From: Crocinitomicaceae bacterium
GTDB lineage: Bacteria; Bacteroidota; Bacteroidia; Flavobacteriales_D; Crocinitomicaceae
Assembly (NCBI GenBank): GCA_029249445.1
Contig: JAQWHI010000011.1
Location: forward strand, 1-32,984
Length of the DNA stretch: 32,984 nt
Direction of reading: 5' to 3'
Shown: positions 8,601 through 16,728 of the stretch, piece by piece
Numbering within the stretch: position 1 is the stretch's first letter
Layout of the letters: every line of letters begins with the position of its first letter
Made by a program: the position numbers and the translations under genes
Notes under the pieces: generated by a model
Database searches by the model: none
Told to the model about the DNA's origin: nothing
Seen by the model: the letters and a program-made list of their open reading frames with translations, nothing else

Positions 8601-8679
8601 AACAATAACTACAGTGCAGATTACTAAGTAATTTCGCCTTTATTGAAAAATACCTCTCAGCAATGAGGCGCATTTTTTT
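8586..8679 (+). ncRNA. Candidate small RNA or terminated leader
   Basis: A region of about 94 nt starts just after the TACATTTG promoter and ends in an intrinsic terminator. It contains no convincing reading frame. It lies in the 224-bp space between the divergent genes at 8497 and 8722. It could be a free small RNA, or a 5' leader that attenuates the esterase gene beginning at 8722. No known RNA family was recognised. Confidence 0.4.
8635..8679 (+). terminator. Intrinsic terminator upstream of the esterase gene
   Basis: CGCCTTTATTG (8635-8645) pairs with CAATGAGGCG (8661-8670) in a ten-pair stem with one bulged T and one G-U pair. A CA and seven T residues (8673-8679) follow. It lies 43 bp before the start codon of the downstream gene, where a terminator is unusual unless it ends a separate transcript or is regulated. 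Confidence 0.7.
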
Positions 8680-8721
8680 ATCTTATTTTTCGTTGATTAT
8701 CTTTGAAATAGATTTAATTAT

Positions 8722-9651
8722 ATGATTCGAATCATCCTTTCTGCGATATTTCTATTTTTCGGGCTACTTAGCCTAGTGGCTTGCGCAGAATCCAGCGAGA
8801 GTATAGGAGACGAAATATTGGAAGATGTAACTGAATACTCTTGGAGCACAAAATTAGGAGACCTTACGTTGATCACAACAGCCGTGACAACACCAACATT
8901 AACCCGAGATACCACAGTTTATTACGACTTCAATGAACATTTGATCGAAGTAGTCATTAAATTTCCTACAGAAACAAATTTCAATGGAACAATCATCGCA
9001 CTTCCTGGGTGGAACTTCAAAAATACCCAATGGTGCGACAGTACCCAACTGTGTGAAAAAGCCTTGGCTGATGGATATGTAGTAATCCTTCCTGAAATGG
9101 GGAAAAGCATTTATTGTGATTCCATCTTCCCTGAGACACCTAAAGACTGGTTAAAATTCCCCACTCGATCCTGGATAAAAGAAACAATGATTCCAGACAT
9201 TCAGAATGACTTTCAGCTATTGATTGATGATCAAGACAACTTCGTAATCGGGCTTTCAACAGGTGCTCGAGGAGCCGTTTTGTTGGCGATGGATCTTCCT
9301 GAAATCTTCTCGGCATGTGGAGCACTATCTGGAGATTTCGATCAAACGCGATACACTAAAGACAATCTTTATAATGGATATTACGGTCCTTACCTCGACT
9401 TTACCGATCGCTGGACGAACCAAGATAATGCAGTAACTTCGATCTCCAAACTAACGGTACCTGTCTACCTCGCTCACGGTGACAAAGACGAAATCGTTCC
9501 CATTGAAAACTCTAATCAATTGTTTATCGCATTACAAGAGAGCAGAAACGAGGCATCTGTCTTAAACGTTAATCCAACTGCGGGCCACGATTACGACTTC
9601 TGGAATTCAGAAGTAGACGCCGTTTTAGAATTTTTCAAAAAGCAATTTTAA
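8722..9651 (+). CDS. Lipoprotein alpha/beta hydrolase (putative esterase)
   Basis: 309 aa. A lipoprotein signal has lipobox LVAC with Cys21, so the enzyme is probably membrane-anchored in the envelope. The fold shows an oxyanion strand IIALPGW (91-97), nucleophile elbow GLSTG with Ser179, a likely acid in HGDKDEIVP (252-260) and GHDYDFW with His289. The full triad order Ser-Asp-His fits the alpha/beta hydrolase superfamily, close to esterase/dienelactone-hydrolase types. The substrate cannot be read from sequence. It stands alone, preceded by a terminator hairpin and followed by a bidirectional terminator. Confidence 0.8.
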   Translation: MIRIILSAIFLFFGLLSLVACAESSESIGDEILEDVTEYSWSTKLGDLTLITTAVTTPTLTRDTTVYYDFNEHLIEVVIKFPTETNFNGTIIALPGWNFKNTQWCDSTQLCEKALADGYVVILPEMGKSIYCDSIFPETPKDWLKFPTRSWIKETMIPDIQNDFQLLIDDQDNFVIGLSTGARGAVLLAMDLPEIFSACGALSGDFDQTRYTKDNLYNGYYGPYLDFTDRWTNQDNAVTSISKLTVPVYLAHGDKDEIVPIENSNQLFIALQESRNEASVLNVNPTAGHDYDFWNSEVDAVLEFFKKQF

Positions 9652-9684
9652 TAAGAATTGTTCGAAGCCAACGCAAGGGCATTT

Positions 9685-9720
9685 TTGAACAGTTTTTGTG
9701 CCCAAGCAAAAAGTGTTCAA
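9685..9720. terminator. Bidirectional terminator between convergent genes
   Basis: TTGAACA-G-TTTTTG (9685-9698) and CAAAAA-G-TGTTCAA (9707-9720) form a 13-pair stem with one G-G mismatch and a short loop. T-rich sequence follows on both strands. It separates the esterase (ending 9651) from the convergent lipoprotein gene (ending 9723). A second arm, GGGCA/TGCCC, could compete with the stem. Confidence 0.75.
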
Positions 9721-9722
9721 TT

Positions 9723-10919
9723 TTATTTCTTCTCTGCTTTCATCAAATTGGAAGTCCCTTTTCGGAACTGGTAGCCAATTCCAAAAGGCAAAGACTTAAC
9801 ATTCTCTCCTCCCTTTAAGTAAACATCCTTCAAGTCTTCTTGATGACGTTCAGCAAACAACGAAATTGGGAATTTGTAATCTCCGTAAAAGGTTAAGTCC
9901 CATTTCCTTTGACCGAAATATTGAATTGGAATTCCAGAGTCATCTTGCAAAACGAATTCAGAGTTATCCAAAATGATATTTCTAATGATGCTGAATGTAG
10001 ATCGGTGCATCAAGTATGAAGCCGACTTCAAATACGTAGATTTTATATCAATACCTTCGAGAAATGCTACTAGATCTGTTCGCGTTTTTAAACCTTTCGC
10101 AACAAGTCCTCCTCTACTCACGTAAGGCGTATTCTGAAGATTCACCGCAAAATAAGTCAGAGTTCGAACCACATCCGATTCATTGCGCTTGAAGTAATAA
10201 CGATTTCCAATATATGTGGAATCAACGTTGTTCGACATGTCAGTCGTCAGTGTTCCATCAGGTTTCATTGCTACTACCTCTTGGTACATAATTTCATGAT
10301 TGGTACGTTTCATGAATTGCATCAAGACAGGTAAATTTCCATCCACCTCACCCTTGAAATCTGCTACCATAGCAATTGTTCGGAAGAAACTTATTCCAAG
10401 GATCATGTTCAATGATTTGCGCACACCATTCAAATAAATTCCATCTTTACCAGCCTCAGATTTCTCAACCATATTTGGGAAAGTTCCGATTGGTTCCAGC
10501 GCAATCATTACAATGTTCTCGTGTTCCGGAAAGAACGCATCTGCGTGCAAGAAGTCCGGACCAGAAAATGGATAGAACAGCGTTCCCGATCCTTGATTCA
10601 CTTCGGCATTCGACCAATCCTTCATCACTGGCAACTTGTCGTTGGTTGTTTTCCAAAGACCGTCCATTGCTCTTTTATAGTTCTGCCATGTTATTGAGGA
10701 CTCTAACCCTTTCAAACCTGACCCTTCCTCACCCTCTATTCCTGCAATGTGATTCGCGAAATCATCGAATTTTCGATCTTGAGGATAAGTAGATTTCTCA
10801 ATTTCAGGAACCAATGTGGTATCATCTGAATTTGTTTCTGGGGAGTCTGTAGTTTCTGTGGTACCCGGTGTACAAGACGTCATCGCAGCCAAGAGGAAAA
10901 GGAATGCTAGTTTTTTCAT
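9723..10919 (-). CDS. Conserved lipoprotein, unknown function (paralogue 1)
   Basis: 398 aa from the chosen start at 10919. A start seven codons upstream is possible, but this ATG gives a compact lipoprotein signal with lipobox MTSC. The body contains LFYPFSGPDFLHADAFFP, KRTNHEIM, LTYFAVNL, SASYLMHRSTFS and DDSGIPIQYF. All of these recur in the gene at 13951-15138, so the two are paralogues. I do not recognise a named family; no classical catalytic motif stands out, although conserved Asp, His and Tyr residues suggest a binding or enzymatic role. It is divergent from the APC permease at 11022 across a gap of about 100 bp. The second copy is also next to a permease (now a pseudogene), so the pairing may be functional. 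Confidence 0.75.
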   Translation of the reverse strand: MKKLAFLFLLAAMTSCTPGTTETTDSPETNSDDTTLVPEIEKSTYPQDRKFDDFANHIAGIEGEEGSGLKGLESSITWQNYKRAMDGLWKTTNDKLPVMKDWSNAEVNQGSGTLFYPFSGPDFLHADAFFPEHENIVMIALEPIGTFPNMVEKSEAGKDGIYLNGVRKSLNMILGISFFRTIAMVADFKGEVDGNLPVLMQFMKRTNHEIMYQEVVAMKPDGTLTTDMSNNVDSTYIGNRYYFKRNESDVVRTLTYFAVNLQNTPYVSRGGLVAKGLKTRTDLVAFLEGIDIKSTYLKSASYLMHRSTFSIIRNIILDNSEFVLQDDSGIPIQYFGQRKWDLTFYGDYKFPISLFAERHQEDLKDVYLKGGENVKSLPFGIGYQFRKGTSNLMKAEKK

Positions 10920-11021
10920 GAGTATCATAATTTTAGACAAAATTGCTCAATAAAATTCAGTATTCATCAATAACCCAAAAAATAAAGTAATTTAGATCAC
11001 TAGAGATTAATCCTTCTGAAT

Positions 11022-12371
11022 ATGGCTCAAAAATATACGCGATCAGTAGCAACTAATATGGTGATTGCCAATATGATCGGTACTGGAATATTTACCTCAC
11101 TTGGATTTCAAGTACTGAGTGCCGAAGCTGGCGGAATTCCCGATCCTTTCTCAATTTTAATGATTTGGCTATTGGGAGGAATTGTATCCTTGTGCGGTGC
11201 AATCGTCTATGGAGAGGTTGCAACTCGCGTTAATCGTTCTGGAGGGGAATATGCTTTCTTATCAGATATCTATCACCCACTGCTTGGTTTTTTAAGCGGT
11301 TGGATATCTATGTTTGTAGGGTTTTCTGCTGCAATAGCATCTCTGGCATTAGCTACGGGTGAATATTTCTTACCCGTACTAAATATTCCAAATGACCCAT
11401 TGATCAAACTTGGAATTCTTGAAATTACTCCATCAAAATTAGTGGGAATTTCTGTTCTCCTCATTGTATTGTTGATTCAACTGCGAGGACCTAAATGGGG
11501 GGGAGTCTTCCAAAACGTAATGACATATGTTAAGCTGATCTTGATAGTAACATTCCTAGTTATTCCATTCATTTTCCTTGGAGATTATGAGACTTCAGGT
11601 ATAAGCTTCGCTCCAGCAAAGGAGAGCCCTGATACGATCTTTAGTCTAGCATTTGCAGGATCGCTTGTCTACGTGATGTTTGCCTACAGTGGTTGGAATG
11701 CTAGCACGTACATTGTTGGAAATTTGGAAAACCCTAAAAAGAACTTGCCCTTTTCACTGATCGTCGGAACGCTTGTGGTTACAGTGATTTATATCCTAAT
11801 GAATTTCGTTTTTATGTATGTGGCAACCTTTAATGAGTTGGAACTGCAGGTAGACCTTGGAAACATTGTTGCCAACAAAATTTTGGGAACAAGAATAGGA
11901 TTGGTATTCAGTCTAGTTTTCTCCTTGGCATTAATTTCAGGTGTGAATGCCATGTTCATAGCAGCTCCGCGTGTTGCGGAGCAGATTGGGAAGGATTACT
12001 CTCTTTTTAGACTACTTGGAAAACAATCGAAAAATGAAACTCCAAAAAATGCACTTTATTTCATCTTCATTATATCGCTCTTATTGGTAATTTTCAGCTC
12101 ATTCCAAGAAATTATTCAATATATGGGGATCACTTTATCAACCTTCTCTCTTCTAACGGTATTTGGAGTATTTATTCTTCGAAAACGAGAGAAAAAATCG
12201 GGAGAGTATTCGAGTAACTCCATAAAAGCTTGGGGTTATCCAATTACGCCAATTATCTATATTTTAGTGACCCTCTGGATGATCTCGTTCTTTTTGATCG
12301 ATGATCCAATGGTCTTGACTTGGTCTTTGTTAACTATGGTGCCAGCAGTGATAATTTACTATGCAACATAA
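11022..12371 (+). CDS. APC-family amino acid permease
   Basis: 449 aa, about 12 membrane segments, inner membrane. The first helix has the diagnostic unwound motif NMIGTGIFTSLGF (residues 17-29), where APC transporters bind the amino and carboxyl groups of the substrate. GEVATRVNRSGGEYAFLSD matches the conserved loop after helix 2, and YSGWNASTYIVGNLENPKKNLP matches the helix 6 region. The amino acid transported cannot be told. The last codons overlap the next gene by 11 bp, implying co-transcription. Compared with the pseudogene copy, which ends VPAIVVYFWLKR, this C-terminus stops at VPAVIIYYAT and lacks the basic tail. Confidence 0.9.
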   Translation: MAQKYTRSVATNMVIANMIGTGIFTSLGFQVLSAEAGGIPDPFSILMIWLLGGIVSLCGAIVYGEVATRVNRSGGEYAFLSDIYHPLLGFLSGWISMFVGFSAAIASLALATGEYFLPVLNIPNDPLIKLGILEITPSKLVGISVLLIVLLIQLRGPKWGGVFQNVMTYVKLILIVTFLVIPFIFLGDYETSGISFAPAKESPDTIFSLAFAGSLVYVMFAYSGWNASTYIVGNLENPKKNLPFSLIVGTLVVTVIYILMNFVFMYVATFNELELQVDLGNIVANKILGTRIGLVFSLVFSLALISGVNAMFIAAPRVAEQIGKDYSLFRLLGKQSKNETPKNALYFIFIISLLLVIFSSFQEIIQYMGITLSTFSLLTVFGVFILRKREKKSGEYSSNSIKAWGYPITPIIYILVTLWMISFFLIDDPMVLTWSLLTMVPAVIIYYAT

Positions 12372-13575
12372 TCTAAAAAGAATAAGAGTTGTTTTTCTCC
12401 TCTTCGTGATTACGACTAGTAATGTTGTTTTCAGTCAAGAAACGTTTAAAGATGAGCCTATGGAACCCGAGCTTTACGAGAGGTTGTTTGGTTTAGACTC
12501 TCTCGTAGATCATGTTTTGAGTAATCGGGAAAGATACCGACTTCAGTTCATGGTTACCGATATAATCGAAAACGACTCAGTTTTCATAATTGGCGAGACG
12601 CACGATTACTCCGTACCCCGGTGGTATTTTTATCCTGCTAGTGTAGTTAAATTGCCAATAGCCCTGATGTCATTGGAAAAGCTGAAAGAGTTAAATTTCT
12701 CTACACAAGCGACACTCCGTTTTGATCGCGATTTCGAATGTGGGAATATGAAGTTTGTCGAAGAATCGAGGAAATCAAGCTTGAGCTTTCAGAAAATGAT
12801 CCGTGAACTCATCATAGTGAGTAATAACGACTACTACAATTCGCTTTATCATTTCTTGACTCCGAAGCGCATCAACAATGAATTCTTCCAAAAAGGATTT
12901 GCTAAGACCAATATCTATCGAGATTTTAGTGGATGTGAGATGCCTTTAAATATGAAAACGCATGGTTTTGTGCTGAATGAATCCTCAATGGGAAAGTGCT
13001 ACATGCAAAGGGAAAGTCACTTAGAATTGGAAGAATTTGCATCAAAATATCGCTACAATACAATAAAGCTTTTAGGCTCTAGGAAAGAATACCGACGGGA
13101 AATCGTTAATGGTCCTTTTGATTTCAATTATAATTTGGAATATTCTTTACGTGACATTCACAGCACCAGCATGCGTTTTTTCTTTCCTCAATTCTTTGAT
13201 CGAGAAGATTGCTGGGATATTCGAGAGGAAGACCGTAAATTACTTATTGAATCAATGATGTCAGTTCCAAAGGATTTGAAACAGGCGAAATATACTGATA
13301 AAAAGAAATACCAAGACAATTTTTACAAGTATCTTGTTCATGGCGATAAAAACCAGAAATACGATTCAGTTATATCCTATAGCAAGCTAGGACTCTCATA
13401 CGGATTTGTTACCGAAACTGCGTATATTCATAATCCAACGACAAACCGGCATTATGTCACAACGATCAATTTATATGTCAATTCGAACGACATTATAAAT
13501 GACGGAAAGTACGAGTATGACGAGCTTGCGAGACCATTCTTTGCGCGCTTGGGACAGCTTATTTTGGAACTGTAA
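12361..13575 (+). CDS. Class A beta-lactamase-like serine hydrolase
   Basis: 404 aa. A signal peptide ends near VFSQ (26), giving a periplasmic protein. YPASVVKLP (91-99) is the SxxK motif with Ser94 and Lys97; SNND (154-157) stands where class A enzymes have SDN; and SKLGLSYGF late in the protein is in the position of KTG. This order fits the beta-lactamase2/serine-hydrolase family. The altered third motif (KLG) and the long inserts argue against a true antibiotic-degrading enzyme; a peptide or peptidoglycan hydrolase is as likely. It overlaps the permease gene by 11 bp, so import of released amino acids would be a logical pairing, though this is inference. Confidence 0.75.
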   Translation: MQHNLKRIRVVFLLFVITTSNVVFSQETFKDEPMEPELYERLFGLDSLVDHVLSNRERYRLQFMVTDIIENDSVFIIGETHDYSVPRWYFYPASVVKLPIALMSLEKLKELNFSTQATLRFDRDFECGNMKFVEESRKSSLSFQKMIRELIIVSNNDYYNSLYHFLTPKRINNEFFQKGFAKTNIYRDFSGCEMPLNMKTHGFVLNESSMGKCYMQRESHLELEEFASKYRYNTIKLLGSRKEYRREIVNGPFDFNYNLEYSLRDIHSTSMRFFFPQFFDREDCWDIREEDRKLLIESMMSVPKDLKQAKYTDKKKYQDNFYKYLVHGDKNQKYDSVISYSKLGLSYGFVTETAYIHNPTTNRHYVTTINLYVNSNDIINDGKYEYDELARPFFARLGQLILEL

Positions 13576-13582
13576 AAAACCT

Positions 13583-13740
13583 GGTTCTGAGTTTTGTCAC
13601 ATTTATTATTTTTCGCCCATTTTTCATCAAATTCCTTTAATGTTTGAAATTCAACTCACATGATTTCAACGATTTATAGCTTTTCGTTTTGTGCGAATTA
13701 GACTTCAAATAGTGATTTTTTCAGTTGATGAGACAGAACC
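13583..13740 (-). repeat. MITE-like element, copy C (inverted, diverged)
   Basis: Read on the minus strand, this 158-bp segment aligns end to end with the elements at 25125 and 26557. Shared blocks include AAAAAATCACTATTT, GAAGxCTAATTCG, TCGTTGAAAT and GGAATTTGATGAAAAAT. Its ends are decayed: ATGAGACAGAACC on the right, and GGTTCTG interrupted by five extra bases on the left. It lies 7 bp after the stop codon of the serine hydrolase. Confidence 0.85.
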
Positions 13741-13781
13741 AAAAGCAACAGAATAACAATTAATGCTAAGACTAAAAAAAA

Positions 13782-13845
13782 TTCATGAAACATCTGTATT
13801 GTTTCACTTGTAACACAAAAGTATCAAGCCGAGAGGTGAAACTTC
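13782..13845 (+). promoter_or_regulatory. Promoter/leader module, copy 2
   Basis: TTCATGAAACATCTGTATT is identical to 8551-8569. The segment from 13801, with -7-like TTCACTTG at 13803-13810, aligns base for base with 23199 onward (CACTTGTAxCAxAAAAGTATCAA). It lies about 110-170 bp before the start of the lipoprotein gene. GTTTCAC (13801-13807) and GTGAAAC (13836-13842) form an inverted pair that could fold over the start of the transcript. Confidence 0.55.
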
Positions 13846-13950
13846 ATATATTTACAGTCTAACAAATGTAACATGATAAATATCAAAGTTCCAGAACATA
13901 ATTTTTTAGTAAAAAAAATATCAGTAAAGGACTTGATTTTACCCAAACCG

Positions 13951-15138
13951 ATGAAGCGATTTAACTACAGTATCTTTTACTTCTTAATAATTATAATTTG
14001 TTCTTGCGAATTTTCGGATTCAAATCAAAATAAGCCTGAAGACAATGTCCCTCAGCTAAATACTTCTATAGATATCGCCAATGTTGTATCAATAGATACA
14101 TTTCAAAATGCTTTAGGCCAATTTATTTCTGGTATGGATTGTTCTTACTTTAATGCCGAAAGCAATATTGACTCTCTGTATTGGAAAGATTACAGTAGTC
14201 GCGTAAATAGAGCTTTTTCAAAAATGAAGAAAAATAGGTTGGAACCAATGCGCGAATGGATGATGAACATTTCATCAGACAAGGTTAACGATACTAGCTT
14301 ATTATTTTATCCATTTTCTGGTGCAGATTTTCTGCATGCGAACTATTTGTTCCCTGAAGCAAATGATTATATCCTCTTGGCACAGGAAAAAATAGGGGAC
14401 ATCCCGGACATATCTTCTTTGAAGAACGGAGAGTATAAAAACTATCTTAATGCTGTTGATTTAAGTTTGTCAGATATTTATAAAAGAAGCTACTTCATTA
14501 CAAAAACCATGCAAAACGATACCAAAAGGGGAGCAGAATTAAACGGACTATTGCCTTTGTTTTATTGGTTTATTGCAAGAACAGATCATGAAATAATAGA
14601 TGTATCCAGAATTTATGTTGATTCCTTTTCAACGGTAAAGAAAAATATAAATAATTCAACAGTTGCTGAAGACTTAATTGAAGGGGTTAAATTTGTTTTT
14701 AGAAAATGTGGCGCTGAAAAAATAAAAACAATGACATATTTTAACTGTGATATCTCAAACAAGGGATTTGCAAAAAACCCTGAATTTAAAAAGTATTTGA
14801 CTTTAATTCGGGCTTCTAATAGTTTTGTTAAATCCGCTTCATACTTAATGCATTACAGCACATTCAGTGAAATAAGAGACTTGCTGCAACAAAAAAGTAA
14901 TGCGATTCTGGAGGACGATACTGGAATTCCATATAAATATTTCAATACTCTTGAATGGGATGTTAATTTATTTGGTGTGTATGTTATGCCCATTAAAGAC
15001 TTCAGTGAAACGAGATTTCAGCAAGATTTAGAGGATGCTTATTCAGATGATGCTCAATACAAAGGTGAAATGCCATTTTCTCTAGGTTATCACTGGAGTT
15101 CCCGGAAACAAAATCAAATGTTATATATCAAAAAGTAA
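13951..15138 (+). CDS. Conserved lipoprotein, unknown function (paralogue 2)
   Basis: 395 aa from the ATG at 13951. An in-frame ATG at 13873 would add 26 residues before the signal peptide and is less likely. The lipobox is near IICSC. Motifs shared with the gene at 9723-10919 include LLFYPFSGADFLHANYLFP, ARTDHEI, MTYFNCDI, KSASYLMHYSTFSEIRDL and DDTGIPYKYF, with matching C-termini (PFSLGYHW). Divergence is substantial, so the duplication is not recent. It is followed 7 bp later by a decayed permease. The codon composition is AT-richer than in paralogue 1, which may reflect relaxed selection. Function unknown. Confidence 0.75.
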   Translation: MKRFNYSIFYFLIIIICSCEFSDSNQNKPEDNVPQLNTSIDIANVVSIDTFQNALGQFISGMDCSYFNAESNIDSLYWKDYSSRVNRAFSKMKKNRLEPMREWMMNISSDKVNDTSLLFYPFSGADFLHANYLFPEANDYILLAQEKIGDIPDISSLKNGEYKNYLNAVDLSLSDIYKRSYFITKTMQNDTKRGAELNGLLPLFYWFIARTDHEIIDVSRIYVDSFSTVKKNINNSTVAEDLIEGVKFVFRKCGAEKIKTMTYFNCDISNKGFAKNPEFKKYLTLIRASNSFVKSASYLMHYSTFSEIRDLLQQKSNAILEDDTGIPYKYFNTLEWDVNLFGVYVMPIKDFSETRFQQDLEDAYSDDAQYKGEMPFSLGYHWSSRKQNQMLYIKK

Positions 15139-15145
15139 TAATAGC

Positions 15146-15694
15146 ATAGTACTCAAAAGCAGTAGCAACAAATATGATTATTACAAATATCATAAGAACA
15201 GGGATCATACAGCTTTAGGATACCAAGTGATGAATGGTGCCATTTCTGATTCTTTTGAGATATTATTAATTTAGCTTTTTGGCTTAGTATTCTCATTATT
15301 TGGTGCATTTGCTTCTAGTGAAGTTGCGAATTGCGTGAATCGGTCTGGGGAGATGAATACTCGTTTCTTTCTAAATTATATCACCCTTTACTTAGGTTTT
15401 TAGGTTGATGGATTTCAATGGTTGTCGGATTTTCTCTGACTATTTCCTAATCGAGCCTTGCTATTGGAGAATATTTTTCATTGATAGCAGTTTTCAGCGA
15501 ATCTATTATTCGAAAAAAACAGATTTAGAATATTTAACGATAAGATATTTGGGCTATCTTCTCACCTCCATATTATTTATTTCTTTTCATTTTGGATCCT
15601 TTATTATTTTATCAGCTATGGTCTAGTTGAAATTGTTTGGTACCTTATAACTAAAGTTCCAGCAATAGTTGTCTATTTTTGGTTAAAGAGATAA
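15146..15694 (+). pseudogene. Decayed APC permease, duplicate of the gene at 11022
   Basis: AGTAGCAACAAATATG, ATTCTTTTGAGATATTATTAAT, GAAGTTGCGAATTGCGTGAA and TATTGGAGAATATTT follow the order of the intact permease gene (from its SVATNM codons to ATGEYF), interrupted by stops and frameshifts. The middle of the gene is missing. Near the end, WYLITKVPAIVVYFWLKR followed by TAA matches the permease C-terminus VPAVIIYYAT. The pseudogene is about 550 bp against 1350 bp for the intact gene. It fills the gap between the lipoprotein and the NlpC-like gene. Confidence 0.85.
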
Positions 15695-15719
15695 ATCCAA
15701 AATTGATATAAAACTTGAA

Positions 15720-16556
15720 TTACTCTCTACACCTAATAATATTGTAGATTCCGCTTAGGTCATAAGTCCCATATTTCCCGGGGGTATATTTGTTCTGCCC
15801 AGCATAGCTTAAGGTTATGGCTATTCTATTTTCATAGTCTTTCCAACATACAAAAATTGCGCTATGTTCAACGTTATGGTAAGAATAGTTTATATGATAA
15901 ACCCAATCACCAGGCTGAAGTAACTCAGGTGATGCAAATGTACTTCCTTTTTTCTTCTTATAAATAGTCTTTCTTCGAGCATTTGGGTACCCGGCATTAC
16001 TGTAGACTTTATTAATGAAGTCCCAGCAAGACCCTCTTAAAATAGTACGACTGACGACAGCCATATTATAGCCTTCTTTTATAACTCGTAATCCACCAGC
16101 TGAAATTTTACTTGGGTATTCTTCGGTTAAGCAACTGCATGTCTGCAAGCATTTAACTTGTTCAGTCATTACTTTATCTGGGCAGAAAACAATTGAGGAA
16201 TCCGAATTTTGCTTGCTAATAAGCGAAACGTCTAATTTTGTCATGTTTTCTATCACTAATACCAGAGAATCTAAAATAAAGGCCATGGATTCTGTCTCTA
16301 GTAATAATGAATCTATTATACTTGATTGATGAGCTGATAAATTGTTCGATTCATTCAACTTTTTCTTATATAATTCTCGATCTTGATTGATAATAGACTC
16401 TAGGCTGTCTATTTTAATTAGATTACTTCTGAAATTCCAAAATTGAGCTTCAACAGGATTAAAGTTTACAAGAATAAAAAGGAATAAAATCCTAGATTTT
16501 ATTGAGCTTGAATTAATGAATGTTTTGCTTATGATAACCGGATTAAAACTTTTCAT
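15720..16556 (-). CDS. Secreted NlpC/P60- or CHAP-like cell-wall hydrolase
   Basis: 278 aa. An unusually long N-terminus precedes the hydrophobic signal segment (22-36, ending VEAQ). Residues 45-105 are a predicted coiled coil rich in Leu, Glu and Ser. The catalytic part has GSCWDFINKVYSNAGY with Cys177, then LLQPGDWVYHIN and HNVEHSAIFVCW with His231. This Cys...GDW...H order fits NlpC/P60 or CHAP amidases, which cut peptide cross-links in peptidoglycan. A cluster of Cys at 125-142 could form disulfides. It is the last of four cell-wall genes on this strand, separated by 172 bp from the upstream L,D-transpeptidase, and may have its own promoter. Confidence 0.7.
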   Translation of the reverse strand: MKSFNPVIISKTFINSSSIKSRILFLFILVNFNPVEAQFWNFRSNLIKIDSLESIINQDRELYKKKLNESNNLSAHQSSIIDSLLLETESMAFILDSLVLVIENMTKLDVSLISKQNSDSSIVFCPDKVMTEQVKCLQTCSCLTEEYPSKISAGGLRVIKEGYNMAVVSRTILRGSCWDFINKVYSNAGYPNARRKTIYKKKKGSTFASPELLQPGDWVYHINYSYHNVEHSAIFVCWKDYENRIAITLSYAGQNKYTPGKYGTYDLSGIYNIIRCRE

Positions 16557-16728
16557 TTTGGTAAGGTATGAAATACTATCTGAAATAATATATCACTAGC
16601 TTTAAATTAAACAAGGAACACCTTTATCATATTTAATTTCTGTACCCTGAAAAAGTGTATCTATTATTAAATTTGTCATATTGAGGAAGAACATGGGTTC
16701 TCTCTATTAATAATCCATTTACTAAATG

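Noticed and set aside
10376..10792. 138-aa plus-strand open frame
   Set aside because: It is antisense to the conserved lipoprotein, whose motifs are confirmed by its paralogue; no signal peptide or domain is seen.
15405..15626. 73-aa plus-strand open frame
   Set aside because: It lies inside the permease pseudogene in a frame that does not match the permease, so it is an accident of decay.
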